64,000 nt of DNA from Coccinella septempunctata (taxonomy: Eukaryota > Arthropoda > Insecta > Coleoptera > Coccinellidae): positions 57,252,270 to 57,316,269 of the forward strand of contig NC_058189.1 of assembly GCF_907165205.1 (NCBI RefSeq). Reading direction: 5' to 3'. The translations under genes and the position numbers were made by a program. Below are positions 1 to 10,400 of the stretch, one piece after another (the stretch's first letter is position 1; each line of letters starts with the position of its first letter). The notes beneath the pieces were generated by a model. It had not been told where the DNA came from and made no database searches. It saw only the letters and a list, made by a program, of their open reading frames with translations.

Positions 1-653
1 TTTCTTTAGTGTCATTTTGTTGGATTAAAGGAAGGTTTAAATTAAAGAGATATTAAGTTTGATTATGAAACTGGCCGTAAGGCTTCTGTTTCGAGATTAC
101 ATTGAGATTGAGAAACGCCTAGATTTTGTTTTATTTTACGCATTTCTTGTTTGAATGTCTATGTATTAATTAATTTCAAAGACTAATCAACGAGTTACGG
201 TTCAGAAGACTGATATATTCCGAAAAAATAAAAATTGAACTTAACGTTAACATAATCAATAATTTATATTCAATTGATGAAATTCATTAATATTCCAACT
301 TTACTTCGTTATGAGTAGAATTAAATATCAACTCGAACAAATTTAGGTTAATTGAATAAATTAATCCTACAGTTTACGCAGAAGGAATCCGGAAAATCAT
401 TATAGGAGTTGATTTCGCGAACTTCTTAGAACAATTCAAATTTTTGGGATACGATCCTGCAAATCGAATGATTTTTGACTGCAGTTTGCTTAAACCTAGT
501 GGGAGCTATGTTCATTCCAAATATCAGATGAATCAGTGATTCCGTGCAGGGGATATACTTGCAGCGGGTGTCATAGAACTTTGATTGTCCGATCAACGAT
601 TTGTCAGTTACTAGATTACCAAAACGGAATCACTGAAACCTTTTCATTTCTGA
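1..653. other. AT-rich non-coding DNA, probably GH16 gene 1 intron
   Basis: No open frame, repeat pair or known motif was recognised here. Because the last exon of GH16 gene 1 begins at 4533 and no earlier exon is visible before it, this stretch probably lies inside that gene's third intron. That placement is inferred from the architecture of genes 2 and 3. Confidence 0.35.
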
Positions 654-863
654 ATATGAGGGGTTCAGAGCTGAAGTGAACCAAGTCCATTCAGCCTAGT
701 TTTGAGATGAATGACTTATAATAATTATTAATAATAATTTATTTATAATATCACAATCAAGGTATACACTATTAAAAGTTACCGTCAAAACATACACGGC
801 TTGTCAAACTAAAATATGCTAATAATACATAATAATATATCACAATCACATGACAAATACCGA

Positions 864-2528
864 CTAACAATTTAAAAATTCATCCAGCGTGTATATCGTC
901 TTCTCCAATAAAAGTGCCTTAACTTTCCCACTGAATTTGTTCTTACTCAAATTCCTCACATTTTGAGGAAGTTTATTGTACAATTTGAGACATGTAAGAT
1001 TTGTACCCTGTTGTAGCTTCTTCAAGCGAAGACATGGAAGTGCAAAGTTTTCTTTGTAACGAGTGTTATAGTTATGGAAGCTGGAATTAGTTTCAAACTT
1101 CTCCTTCTCTTGGTGTACGTACTTCACACAAGAAAGTATGAAGGATGAGGTGACTGTGAGTATTCTCTCCCTTGCAAAGATAGGCCTGCAGCTCTCTGTT
1201 TGTCTCATGCCATAGATCGCTCTTATTGCTCTCTTCTGTTTGAGGAGTACTCTTTCAATGCCACTACTTTGTCCCCATATAATGATGCCATAGAGCATTC
1301 GGCTATGAAAGGCGGAATAATAAGCCAGCTTAGCTGTTTCCGTATTTCCAATTCGTCTCATCCTTTTTATAAGGTATATGGCAGTCGACAAACTTCCAAA
1401 TAGTTCATCAATATATATATTCCAGCTGAGGGAGGAATGAATCGTTACACCCAAGTATGTGAGGCATTGATCGGATTGTCCCCTGCTGGTGAAAACAAGG
1501 TTTTGGGTTTTGTCTGAGTTGATCTTAACTCCATTCGCAGAAAACCACGCGCTTGCGTCAGCTAGGGATCCCTCCGTTTGATGAGCCGTCGTACCTCTAC
1601 CTATATTCAAAAATGCAGTGTCATCAGCATAGCTAATTATCCTGTCAGCTCTGATGTTACAATGGAGATCATTTGTGTATAGGATGAAAAGGATGGGTCC
1701 CAGTATGGAACCTTGTGGTACACCCGAGAGGACTTCTTGATCTCCTGACAATGAGTTATTCCATCTGACTCTTTGGAAACGTTTATCCAGATATGAACAG
1801 AATATTTCGTAGGCCTTGCCTCTCACCCCATAGTATTGTAGTTTATTAAGCAGAATATCGTGAGGGACGCTATCGAAAGCCTTACTAAGATCAACACAGG
1901 ACAACTCCACATCCTCCCCTTTGTTATATGCATCGAGGATTGTATCTAGAGCATCAACCATTGCTGTTACAGTTGAATGTCCTTTTCTGAAGCCATGCTG
2001 AGAAGGATGGAATTGGCAATTTTTTTCGAGGTACTTGGTCAAGCGCTCTCTCAGAAGGGACTCAAATATTTTGGAGACTGTCGGAAGAACAGAAATCGGC
2101 CTGTAGTTTTCACAGCGGTTCGGATCTCCCTTCTTCAAAAGTGGCGTAACTGCGGCTACCTTCAATTTATCCGGAAATACTCCCTGCTCAAAGCAATCGT
2201 TAATTATTTTACATAACGGCCCCTTCATCAGTGGAACGATCCCCTTGAGTACTGAAAATGACATGCCGTAGACATCCTTACTTTTTTTATTTTTCAATCT
2301 ATTGGACACCGATAAAACTTCATCCTCAGTAACAGGATGCAAAAACATTGAAGATGAAGGCTCAACTTTGAAGTTATTCAAAAATTTACTTGAGAGTTCA
2401 AGTGATGGGTTCAGATTTTTTTGAATCTTATGTCCTACTGTAGCAAAATACTCATTAAGTTGTTTACCCTCCACGTCAAATCTCGATCCTTGAGATGTTT
2501 CTTTCTTTCCCGTTTCTTCTTTTATCAA
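864..2528 (-). pseudogene. Reverse transcriptase part of ORF2
   Basis: This 554-codon open frame is the reverse transcriptase and C-terminal region of the retrotransposon. Visible motifs in order are NYRPISVLP, LSCVDLSKAFDSVPH (motif A), SGVPQGSILGPILF and ISYADDTAF; the YADD codons are at 1620-1631. A C-terminal region resembling CR1/Jockey tails ends shortly before the 3' UTR. The frame is separated from the upstream endonuclease by one frameshift near 2528-2575. The first codon shown (TTG) is therefore not a real start; the protein would have continued from the endonuclease as W-K-L-I-K. Confidence 0.85.
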
Positions 2529-3678
2529 CTTCCATAGGAATTGCTGTCTATTATCTGCGTTTTGAATTTCCTAATATTTTTCTGCCTCACAGTTTCAGTT
2601 ATACTTTCTCTGAGTAGCCTTTTCAAACTTCTATACAACAGGGCACTGTCCTCATCTCTCAACACATCAGCGATTGTTTTTGCTGCTTCTACTTTGTTTT
2701 TTAGTTCTTTTATTTTCTTCGAGTAGTTGTATTTATTGCAACTTCTCATTTTCATTTTCTTCAAAGGGAAAGATGAGTCGAAGATTTCCATTAGCGTATC
2801 ATGGAATTGATTGAACTGAGTCTGAGCATCATCGCAGTACACAGATTCCCAGTTGGTAGTCCGAACTCGCTGCCAAAAACTGCGAGAATGCTTTGCATTC
2901 ATCTGTCGTACCAACTTGAAAGAATCCTTCTCATTTTTGTCCTCCAATACTGAAAACGACATGATTTGTGCTCGATGGTTGGACAAGAGAGAGTCGCAAG
3001 TTTCCTGATTCAGTCCACTGCTTGGAATATTCGTGAACATGTTGTCAATACAACTTTTGGACGTTCGGGTTACATGGGAAGGTTCCGTAAAAACGTAATT
3101 CAGGTTGAACATCCTGAAAGATTCAATGAGCTGGGTTCTCCTAGCACTATGATCTCGTATGTTCACATTGTAGTCACCTGCAACGATCATTCTGTCGTCT
3201 GCGTATTTATTAAGACAAATTTCCAGAACCTCTGTAATCCTAGAATCAAATAATTTGAAATCACCTGAAGGTGGTCTGTACACTGCAACCACAACGAGTT
3301 TCATCGACGGAATCCTCACTCCTGTCATCTCTATATTATTCTCAATCGAGAGGTCTTCTATATCAGGCAACCTTACAGACTGGATGCTATTTTTCACCAC
3401 GATCACGGTCCCACCATGTCGAGATGAAGCTCGGCAAAAAGACCCCGATACGTAGTAATTCTCAACTTTTATGCGCTGAATTAACTCGTAAGAAAGCCAA
3501 TGCTCTGTGATGCATATTATATCTGCTTTTCTGTCATTCACGAAGTATGTGAATCCGTCTAGTTTATTTGATAAAGACCCCACATTCAAGTTGACAATGG
3601 TTCTAGATTGTGGTTTTGTGATGTTCTGTTTCTCTGTTTTTTCGAGGAAATTGGAAAGCGACGAATATTTACACCACT
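2525..3678 (-). pseudogene. AP endonuclease part of ORF2
   Basis: The frame reads through an exonuclease/endonuclease/phosphatase-fold domain: N-x-G-S-L-S-N-K-L, ITEHWL (catalytic Glu), YRPPSGDF, VAGDYNVNI (Asp and Asn), CIDNMF and LSNHRAQ. The final motif has Asn where SDH is usual, so catalysis may be weakened. No ATG is seen and the frame stays open to the 5' truncation near 3678-3685. It ends at a TGA caused by a frameshift just before the RT region. In an intact family member it would be the N-terminal half of ORF2, nicking target DNA for target-primed reverse transcription. Confidence 0.75.
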
Positions 3679-3891
3679 CGGCCGCTTAGAAGTTGTTTAT
3701 CACCAATTAGTTAATTCAAAAGTGACTTCTTCAGATTTAAAAAGGTTAGAATGTAAGCATATGCTTACATAAGAATAACAATAAATAAAGAAGTCACTTT
3801 TAAATTAATAGTTGATAAACAACTTCTAAGCCATTCATCCCAAAACTAGGCTGAATGGACTTGGTTCACTTCAGCTCTGAACCCCTCATAT

Positions 3892-4532
3892 ATCGAAGAA
3901 GCAGCAATTGAGAATAATTTAAAAGACGTATGAACATGATAATTTGATGCGAGAATGAAATTCTTAATGATTATGACTGAGTTATCGATTAAAAACAAAT
4001 CGACGTCTATTCGTTAATCAAGCGTTGATTCCTCGATCAAGCTTTATGAAACCTAGGGTTAGTCGCATAAATTTCCATTCAGATTTGAAAAACACCCTAT
4101 TAATTGGAATTTAGTAATCCTAGATACTATAATATATATGGGGGTTTTGTGATCCTCCAGGTGGCCTCTATCTGTGATTAAAATGTTTCCCATTTTATAC
4201 GATACACCCTGTATAAAAATGTGTTCTTGATATAGTAGGTGTAAAAAATTGGATTTACAGTATAGCGTATCAGATTAATATAATGGGGTATCTACTGAGG
4301 AGGTAGTTGTTAAGTGACGATACAAAGACTTGTGCAGAAGGAAAAATCCTGAATATCAAAATGTTATTTTGGAGCCAAATACTTGGGGGATCGCTTCATC
4401 GCTTGATTATGAATTTGAACAAGCGCGCACTTATTCTGTACGTCAGTACTTCCCCAATTTCACCGATGTTGCTCCATAACAAATGATTTATCCTTGCTTT
4501 ATTTTAATATTTTTGATTTCTTTTTTATTCAG
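3892..4532. other. Distal part of GH16 gene 1 intron 3
   Basis: Non-coding DNA that ends in a T-rich tract and AG at 4531-4532, the acceptor of the gene 1 last exon. It contains one copy of the AGCGTATCAGATTAAT motif at 4261-4279, related to the motif of the 34.6-39.5 kb element. It also has an ATACACCCTGTATAAA palindrome typical of insect MITE ends near 4180-4195. Confidence 0.5.
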
Positions 4533-5122
4533 CCATCTGGCTGCTCGCCCAGAACAATAACTACGGGGGCTATCCTCACTCCGGTGAAATAGACCTGATG
4601 GAGAGTAGAGGCAACAAAAACCTAATCGCCTGGACCAAGAACATCGGCCCCGAAGAAGTGGCTGCTACAGTGCATTTCGGCCAAAACTACGACCTCACAG
4701 ACCTATCATCTCTCGCCCACAACAAGCCGGGATTCGACAATGATTTCCATTTGTACAAACTGACCTGGACGCCAGACTACATAGCTTTCAGTGTCGACGG
4801 CAAGGAAATAGGCAGGGTTACACCGCCAGCAGGTGGCTTTTACGAACTGGGTCATCTCACAGGAAATAATCCTTTTAGATTTGGCACTAAAATGGCGCCC
4901 TTTGACAGGGATTTCTATATATTGCTCAACGTGGCAGTGGGTGGTACCAGTAATTATTTCCCGGATAAATGCATCAACCCCGGAGGAAAACCATGGAAGA
5001 GTACTTCCAAGCAGGCTGCCAGAGATTTTTGGAATGGTAGATCTCAGTGGAGACCTACCTGGAACGAGGGAACTAGGCAAAGTGCCATGCAGGTCGATTA
5101 TGTGAAAGTATGGGCTCTTTAA
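4533..5122 (+). CDS. Secreted GH16 beta-1,3-glucanase, gene 1 (last exon only)
   Basis: This is the terminal coding exon of a GH16-type endo-beta-1,3-glucanase, which would cut laminarin-like or fungal-wall glucan outside the cell. The exon follows a T-rich tract and AG at 4531-4532. It starts in phase 1, because the upstream G completes an Ala codon as in genes 2 and 3, and ends at TAA 5120-5122. It encodes AIWLLAQ, then GEIDLMESRGN with the nucleophile Glu, Asp and acid/base Glu intact. NPGGKPW and RDFWNG near the C-terminus are shared with genes 2 and 3. It differs from them by a diverged loop after the active site and by VKVWAL at the end. A Cys at 4970-4972 matches Cys292 of gene 2. Exons 1-3 are not in the window, so intron 3 exceeds 4.5 kb, swollen by retrotransposon insertion. 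A downstream AATAAA lies at 5248. Confidence 0.85.
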
Positions 5123-5247
5123 TTTGACTTAAAAGTATTTGTATTGAGAAAATGTATTTGATCAAATTTATTTTTATATCTAGAAAATCAATATGTTTTT
5201 CGTGAAATTGTAAAACTTTCTTTGGGTTATTGGCATAATCCATAATC

Positions 5248-5253
5248 AATAAA
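5248..5253 (+). terminator. Poly(A) signal of GH16 gene 1
   Basis: AATAAA lies 126 bases after the gene 1 stop codon in an AT-rich stretch. It is the first canonical signal downstream of the stop. Confidence 0.5.
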
Positions 5254-5699
5254 AAATTTCTTTCGTATGTGAAATCTCAATTTAAAAAAACCATCCTTCC
5301 CAAGGATCAATATGAATAAATATTTTTTTTAGATTCTTTTTTCTACTACCTGAAGAAATCATTATAACGAACACAAATCAGTCTATTCGAAACTGGAGAC
5401 AACAATTCCATAGAATTGTCATTCCATGCTAGCTAGTCATGAACAGAGAAGTTGAAACATCTAAATGCAACCGGTTTCGGGATCATTGTCCACTCATCAG
5501 TTCAGTGTAGCGTTTAAATATTCCAAACTAGAACTTTTTGTCTTTTGTCATTTTATTCTTTATACACGGTTCGGAAACGTCTCACTTAAATTCAATTTCT
5601 GTGACTAGTACAAATATTTTAACATTTTTAACAGTAGATTCTTTAGTCTGATGGAATTCTGAACTAAATCCTAAATCAGGTAGATTCTTTAGGTAGAAA

Positions 5700-6330
5700 C
5701 AAACACTTTTTCATGTACCATTTCTCCATATCGGCTCGGTTTAAAAAATACAGGCTGTTGAATTGAAAAACCATAAAAAAATGTTATTTTCAGTTCCATC
5801 TCCCAAACGGTTTTATCGAATGAATGAATTTCGGAATATAATTTTTCATTTATTTGATGAATCTTTTTCGAACACAAGATATCACCCACTTCTTTCAGTT
5901 TTCTCATTATGACCATTACGTACCATAAAAATACCAGAAATTCAAAAAAGCCAACCCTTGAAACCAAATTGAACGCTATCTAATGAATATTTGAACGTTA
6001 TGTAAAATAGAAGATTTTTCATTTTTTATCGTATAATGTGCCGTTTTAGAGTAATTTGATGTTTAAAAATCAAGAAGTATCTGTGAAATTTGAGAAATTG
6101 GTTACTTTGCCTGAATGAAACTTGAAGATCCAAAGGTGTGTAGTGATTTAGTTAGTTATTCTGAAGGTAATTTTGTTTTTCCAGGGTTGGCACAACTCAT
6201 TATGAAACTTAAAATGGCTATATCTTTTTATAAGGGCCGAATCGGAAAAAAATTGTTTGGGAAAAAAGTGTTTTTTTACCTCAAAAATCTACTGTTAAAA
6301 TATTTGCAGGAGTCAAAGAGTCATACTGTA
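5700..6330. repeat. Interspersed repeat family B, copy 1
   Basis: About 630 bases align by eye with 30190-30830. Shared strings include CTATCTAATGAATATTTGAA, TTATTCTGAAGGTAATTTTG and ACTGTTAAAATATTT-type segments. A shorter 3' piece recurs at about 40958-41040. Small open frames inside are not convincing as genes. No terminal repeats or transposase were seen, so the class is unknown. Confidence 0.65.
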
Positions 6331-7430
6331 TGTGATCAGAATATTTCTTCTTGTTCCGTATATATGGTCCTGATGATCTATAAATCCATACAAAAACTTA
6401 ATGTCACCCATCACAAGAGATGATATTTCAAATATTCATGATCAGCTTCACGTTTAAACCTAGCCTCTTCCAGCAAATCAGTTAAAATATTGAAATTTCA
6501 TGAGTTGCCACAATATTCGTCGATATAAATTATAGAAAACCTGCTATTTGGATAATCGTTTTTTCATGAATGCATAAGAAACAAGAAAACATCAAGACTT
6601 TGGAAAGGATATTTCATTCGAGCTGCTTTCCCTACTGAAAAATCCTCAGCTAAAACAAAAAAGGATCTAGTAGGATAAGAAAAATCAATTATGAATGGAG
6701 AGTATTGATTTGAAGAAATTAAGACTTATTTTGCATGGTCAGACCGTGTAATTTTCGTTACAGAATTTGTAAGATTCAGTGAGCAGATATAAGAGAATGA
6801 TAAAAATTCCTTGCAGTGAATAAAACCACAAAGTCCCTCAATTTTTAATCTTCTTTTCAACTCTTTCCAAATGTTGTGGTTAGTAGGATATGATGAAAAT
6901 GAATTACTTGTATGAGGTGGAAGGGCTATTAGGAAACTCATTTCACAAGTTCATTTCAAGATAATAACTAATGAACTGAAATTTTTACTTAAATATCAAT
7001 TGTTTTGTCCATATTGGTGAGTACGCATATACCTCCTAGTTTTTTATATAAAAAGGCGAGTAATGATTGTTTGTACTTCCATTGAGTCTTAAATACTTCA
7101 ATTCCTTCCATTTGAAACTCAATCAACATTTATTTCAAGCTGCTTTGGCCGTTATCATAAAATAACTTTGAGTTTGGGGTGGAATTTTCAGCATAGCCGG
7201 AATTTTTTAATTCATTTACCATCTTATTAAGAATATGCCTCGACATGTTCCAGAGTGAAAAATATATGTGGGGGTTCAACATATTATTTATTTTCCCCCT
7301 TTTTCTACGATTACTTTTCATCGATTACTTTCCCAACATGTATCTAAACGAAAAATTGTTGTAATTATTACTGGGTCCTCTGTTTTCTATGTAACTTAGT
7401 TTATTTATTCGACTAACTTCCAGTAGGAGC
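6331..7430. other. Upstream region of GH16 gene 2
   Basis: Non-coding DNA between repeat family B and the gene 2 start. The only signals noticed are the TATA-like box at 7046 and a splice-acceptor-like TTCCAG just before the ATG. Short open frames on the minus strand have no recognisable features. Confidence 0.4.
7046..7056 (+). promoter_or_regulatory. Candidate TATA box of GH16 gene 2
   Basis: TATATAAAAAGG is a canonical TATA box about 385 bases upstream of the ATG at 7431. A start about 30 bases downstream (near 7078) would need a 5' UTR intron. The acceptor-like CTAACTTCCAG immediately before the start codon supports that. This is inference from sequence signals only. Confidence 0.4.
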
Positions 7431-10400
7431 ATGAATATTCTCTGGGTGGTAGCAGCGGTCTACCTAGGGCTTCCTCCCCTAATTGAGGCCGGTTGCAGAC
7501 CTAGTGTGACAGAGGTGGGAGGTTCAAATGCAGGTGGTAGAAGGAGTTTCTGTTCAGGCGACCTCATCTTCGCAGAATGGTTCGACAATCTCAACCAGAA
7601 TCTCTGGAATCACGAGCATCAAGTTGATGGATGCGGAGTAGGAATTATTCTTATTATCGAATATTTCCTATCGAACTGCTCGTTTTCTGTTTCAGAACGG
7701 AGAATTTCAACAGTACGTGAACGACAGGTCCATCAGTTACACAGAAGGTGGAAAGCTATTCATTAAACCCAAAATAGTGGGTGATGTTCCCCTTAATAAG
7801 TGAGTTCGAACAGTTTTCTCAGTTTGTAATAGGATCATACTGATATTAAATTTCGACTTTTTCAGTGGATATTTCAATCCGGTTAAAAGTGCAAGGATGA
7901 CAACGGCTGGAAAATTTACTTTCAAGTATGGAAAACTCGAAGCTAGGGCTCAAATTCCTGCTGGCGATTGGCTGTGGCCAGGTAAGTCACTTTTTTAAGT
8001 AAGTACAAGAAAAAAAATTCTTCGGACTGAGAATTATTAATTTGTAGAAAAGCGCGAACAAGAACGATAGGTACCGGAAAAAACTATTATCTGTTCTTGT
8101 CACTACTTACTCCGTATTACCGTCAACATAATCACTTATGGGTCAATAGTTTGGCACGCCATACCAATTCAAAAAACAGTAAGAGGAAAACCCTCGGTAG
8201 ACTACAAAGTCTAGCCTGTGTTTGCATCAATGGAGCTATGAGAAAGTCCTCAACTAGGGTACTGGAGATCATTATACATCTTAAACCTTTTCATCTTATG
8301 ATAAATAGATTGTCATATGACGCCATTTTGAGAATTTCGAAGAAAGTTACGTGTAATGAGAGAATCAGGAATCAGAGACCAAATACATCCTATCAGTGAA
8401 TCTTATTCAGAGTGACCAAGAAATAAGGAAAACACTATGATGCTGAGTAGAAAGCAAAATTTGGTAAGGAAACCCACTCCCAAATCCACAAAGAAATACC
8501 ATTACATGGTATACAGATGGTTCGAAAACCATTTCGAGGACCAGCGCAGGAATAGTATTCTGAACTTCTTTAATAGATGGCAAGACTGGAAATTTTCCTC
8601 TGAATTGAGGAGCAACGGAAGTGGTCTGAGACACTCGAGGCTTTTCATTAGGAGACCGTCCTCTATGGCTGAGGTAAAATAACTCCTGTCTCTTGAGAGC
8701 GAACAGCTGGGTCTGGTGACTGGAGCAATGACTGGCCATCTAATTAAGACTAACTAACACTTAAATAAATAGAATGGGACTGACCGGGTGGACCTGTGCC
8801 TCTGGTGCAGGAGCACTGATGAATCTGTTGAACATATTCTGTTCATCTACAGCAACCTTGAAGAGCTAAGGATGACACACCTGTTATTATTATTTGAACC
8901 GGAGTCGTTGTGGCTCGATTAGCCTATCGGGAACTGCGACCATTTAGATCTTTTGTTCTCTACCTTACTCATTCATAAGAACCTAAGGAGGTCGTCAATG
9001 GTGTTGATAAAACCGACAACATCCTTAGGGGCCCTAGCCGTTACCTCGTGAGTATTCAGGATAGGTTTTCCCATATGAGTTGTTCTTAGGTGCGCCAGCT
9101 TTGTGCACTTGCATACCATGTGTTCAGCTGTTTCTGCTTCTGATCCACAGAGTCTACGAATCTCATCTGCTGACAGTGCTCCACCATCACCTGAAGGTCA
9201 GCTCGTGACAGCTTTAGCAAATTTCTGGTGTAAGCCGGTGAAATTATAACGAATTTCTCTGACTGAGTAAGTCCAGGAGTGTTTCTCCAGAGGGTTATTC
9301 TGTTGTTCAACTCCTATTGTTGGACCGCTTATATTGGTATTTTCCAAGCCCACAGAAAGGCTCAGGTCCAGCAGGTGTTAACCTTGATGCCCTTTTTGCA
9401 AGTTCATCGGCTTTCCCATTTCCTTCAACACCACAATGTCCTGGTATCCATAGTAGAGTCACTTTGTTGCCTCTGGCCTGTTGCTATATGTTATTACAGC
9501 ACTCCCATGTCAGCAGAGATCTCTGGCAGTGTGATTCCAGCAACCTCAGCGTGGCATGGCTGACCGTGGTGATATAGATATTTTAAGACACTCCTGAGCT
9601 GGCTGTTTAGCCAGTGTCTCGGTTTGTAAAATAGAGGGTTCACTTCCCAGGGCTTTAGAGATCCTCAGTTGAGGTCCATGTACGCCAATGCCGGTGCCCC
9701 TTTCTGATTTTGATCCATCAGTAAACCACGTGGATGACTTTTTGTCCAAACGATTTACGAAACTTATTGAACTAGGACAGTCAGCTATGACTGTTTCAAA
9801 GGGCCTCTCGAAATCGAAGATGATTGGCATGACATCCGATGGTTTTGCCAAGAGGTTTCAGTCCAGTTGATTATGGCACACCTAGAAAACACAACACCCA
9901 CCATTCCTATGGTGAGTGAGACTCCTCTCTGTCGACTTGTGGCATTGGCGAATCTCAGGGCTTGAGTCTCGCATACTACAAGCGGATAAACAATGGGTCA
10001 CTGTCAATGGTATTTGGGACTGCACCATATGACTATATGTCACTATTACTAGGCCGCTGTTCTAGGGCCTTTGAGGAAGAAATATTTGCATTCTAAGGAT
10101 GTGTGGAATTTAACCTAGAAAGAAACTCTTAGATTTGCAACATCACGATAAATTCTGATAGTCAGGCTGCGATCAATACACTGAACTCCCTTGTCAATGG
10201 ACAAAATTTGCCTGATAAAATATGAGCTATGTGCATCTGAGTATTCGTCATTATTAAAAAAATATACAGGGTGTTCCTAAATTGAACGTACAAACGAAAA
10301 GGGGAGATTCCTTAAGTGAGTTTAAGAAAAATAAGTCCCATAAACACGGGGTCGCAAACGTTTCGTTTTCGAGATACTGAGTGTTGAAGTTTGAATTTTT

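Larger units (their letters stand above)
719..3685 (-). mobile_element. 5'-truncated non-LTR retrotransposon (Jockey/CR1-like)
   Basis: The minus strand encodes an apurinic-type endonuclease followed by a reverse transcriptase with no RNase H domain, as in the Jockey/CR1 group. The 3' end carries an A/T-rich ATTATT-type tail at about 719-750. The 5' end stops at about 3685, where the frame is still open (no start codon), so ORF1 and the start of ORF2 are missing. The element sits inside a MITE arm. Clade assignment beyond Jockey/CR1-like is not possible by eye. Confidence 0.8.
654..3891. mobile_element. Palindromic MITE split by a non-LTR retrotransposon
   Basis: A terminal inverted repeat of about 62 bp starting ATATGAGGGGTTCAG at 654 recurs in reverse complement at 3830-3891. 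Just inside the right end, 3686-3832 is a further palindrome with about 50-bp arms (CTTAGAAGTTGTTTATCA) around a short spacer. Without the inserted retrotransposon (about 719-3685) the element is a MITE of roughly 270 bp. Flanking TA dinucleotides at both ends fit a TA target duplication. No transposase is encoded. Confidence 0.75.

Noticed and set aside
1..4532. Search for exons 1-3 of GH16 gene 1
   Set aside because: No sequence like LIFAEWFDNL, NGEFQQYVND or GKFTFKYGKLEARAQ was found on the + strand here, so they are inferred to lie upstream of the window.
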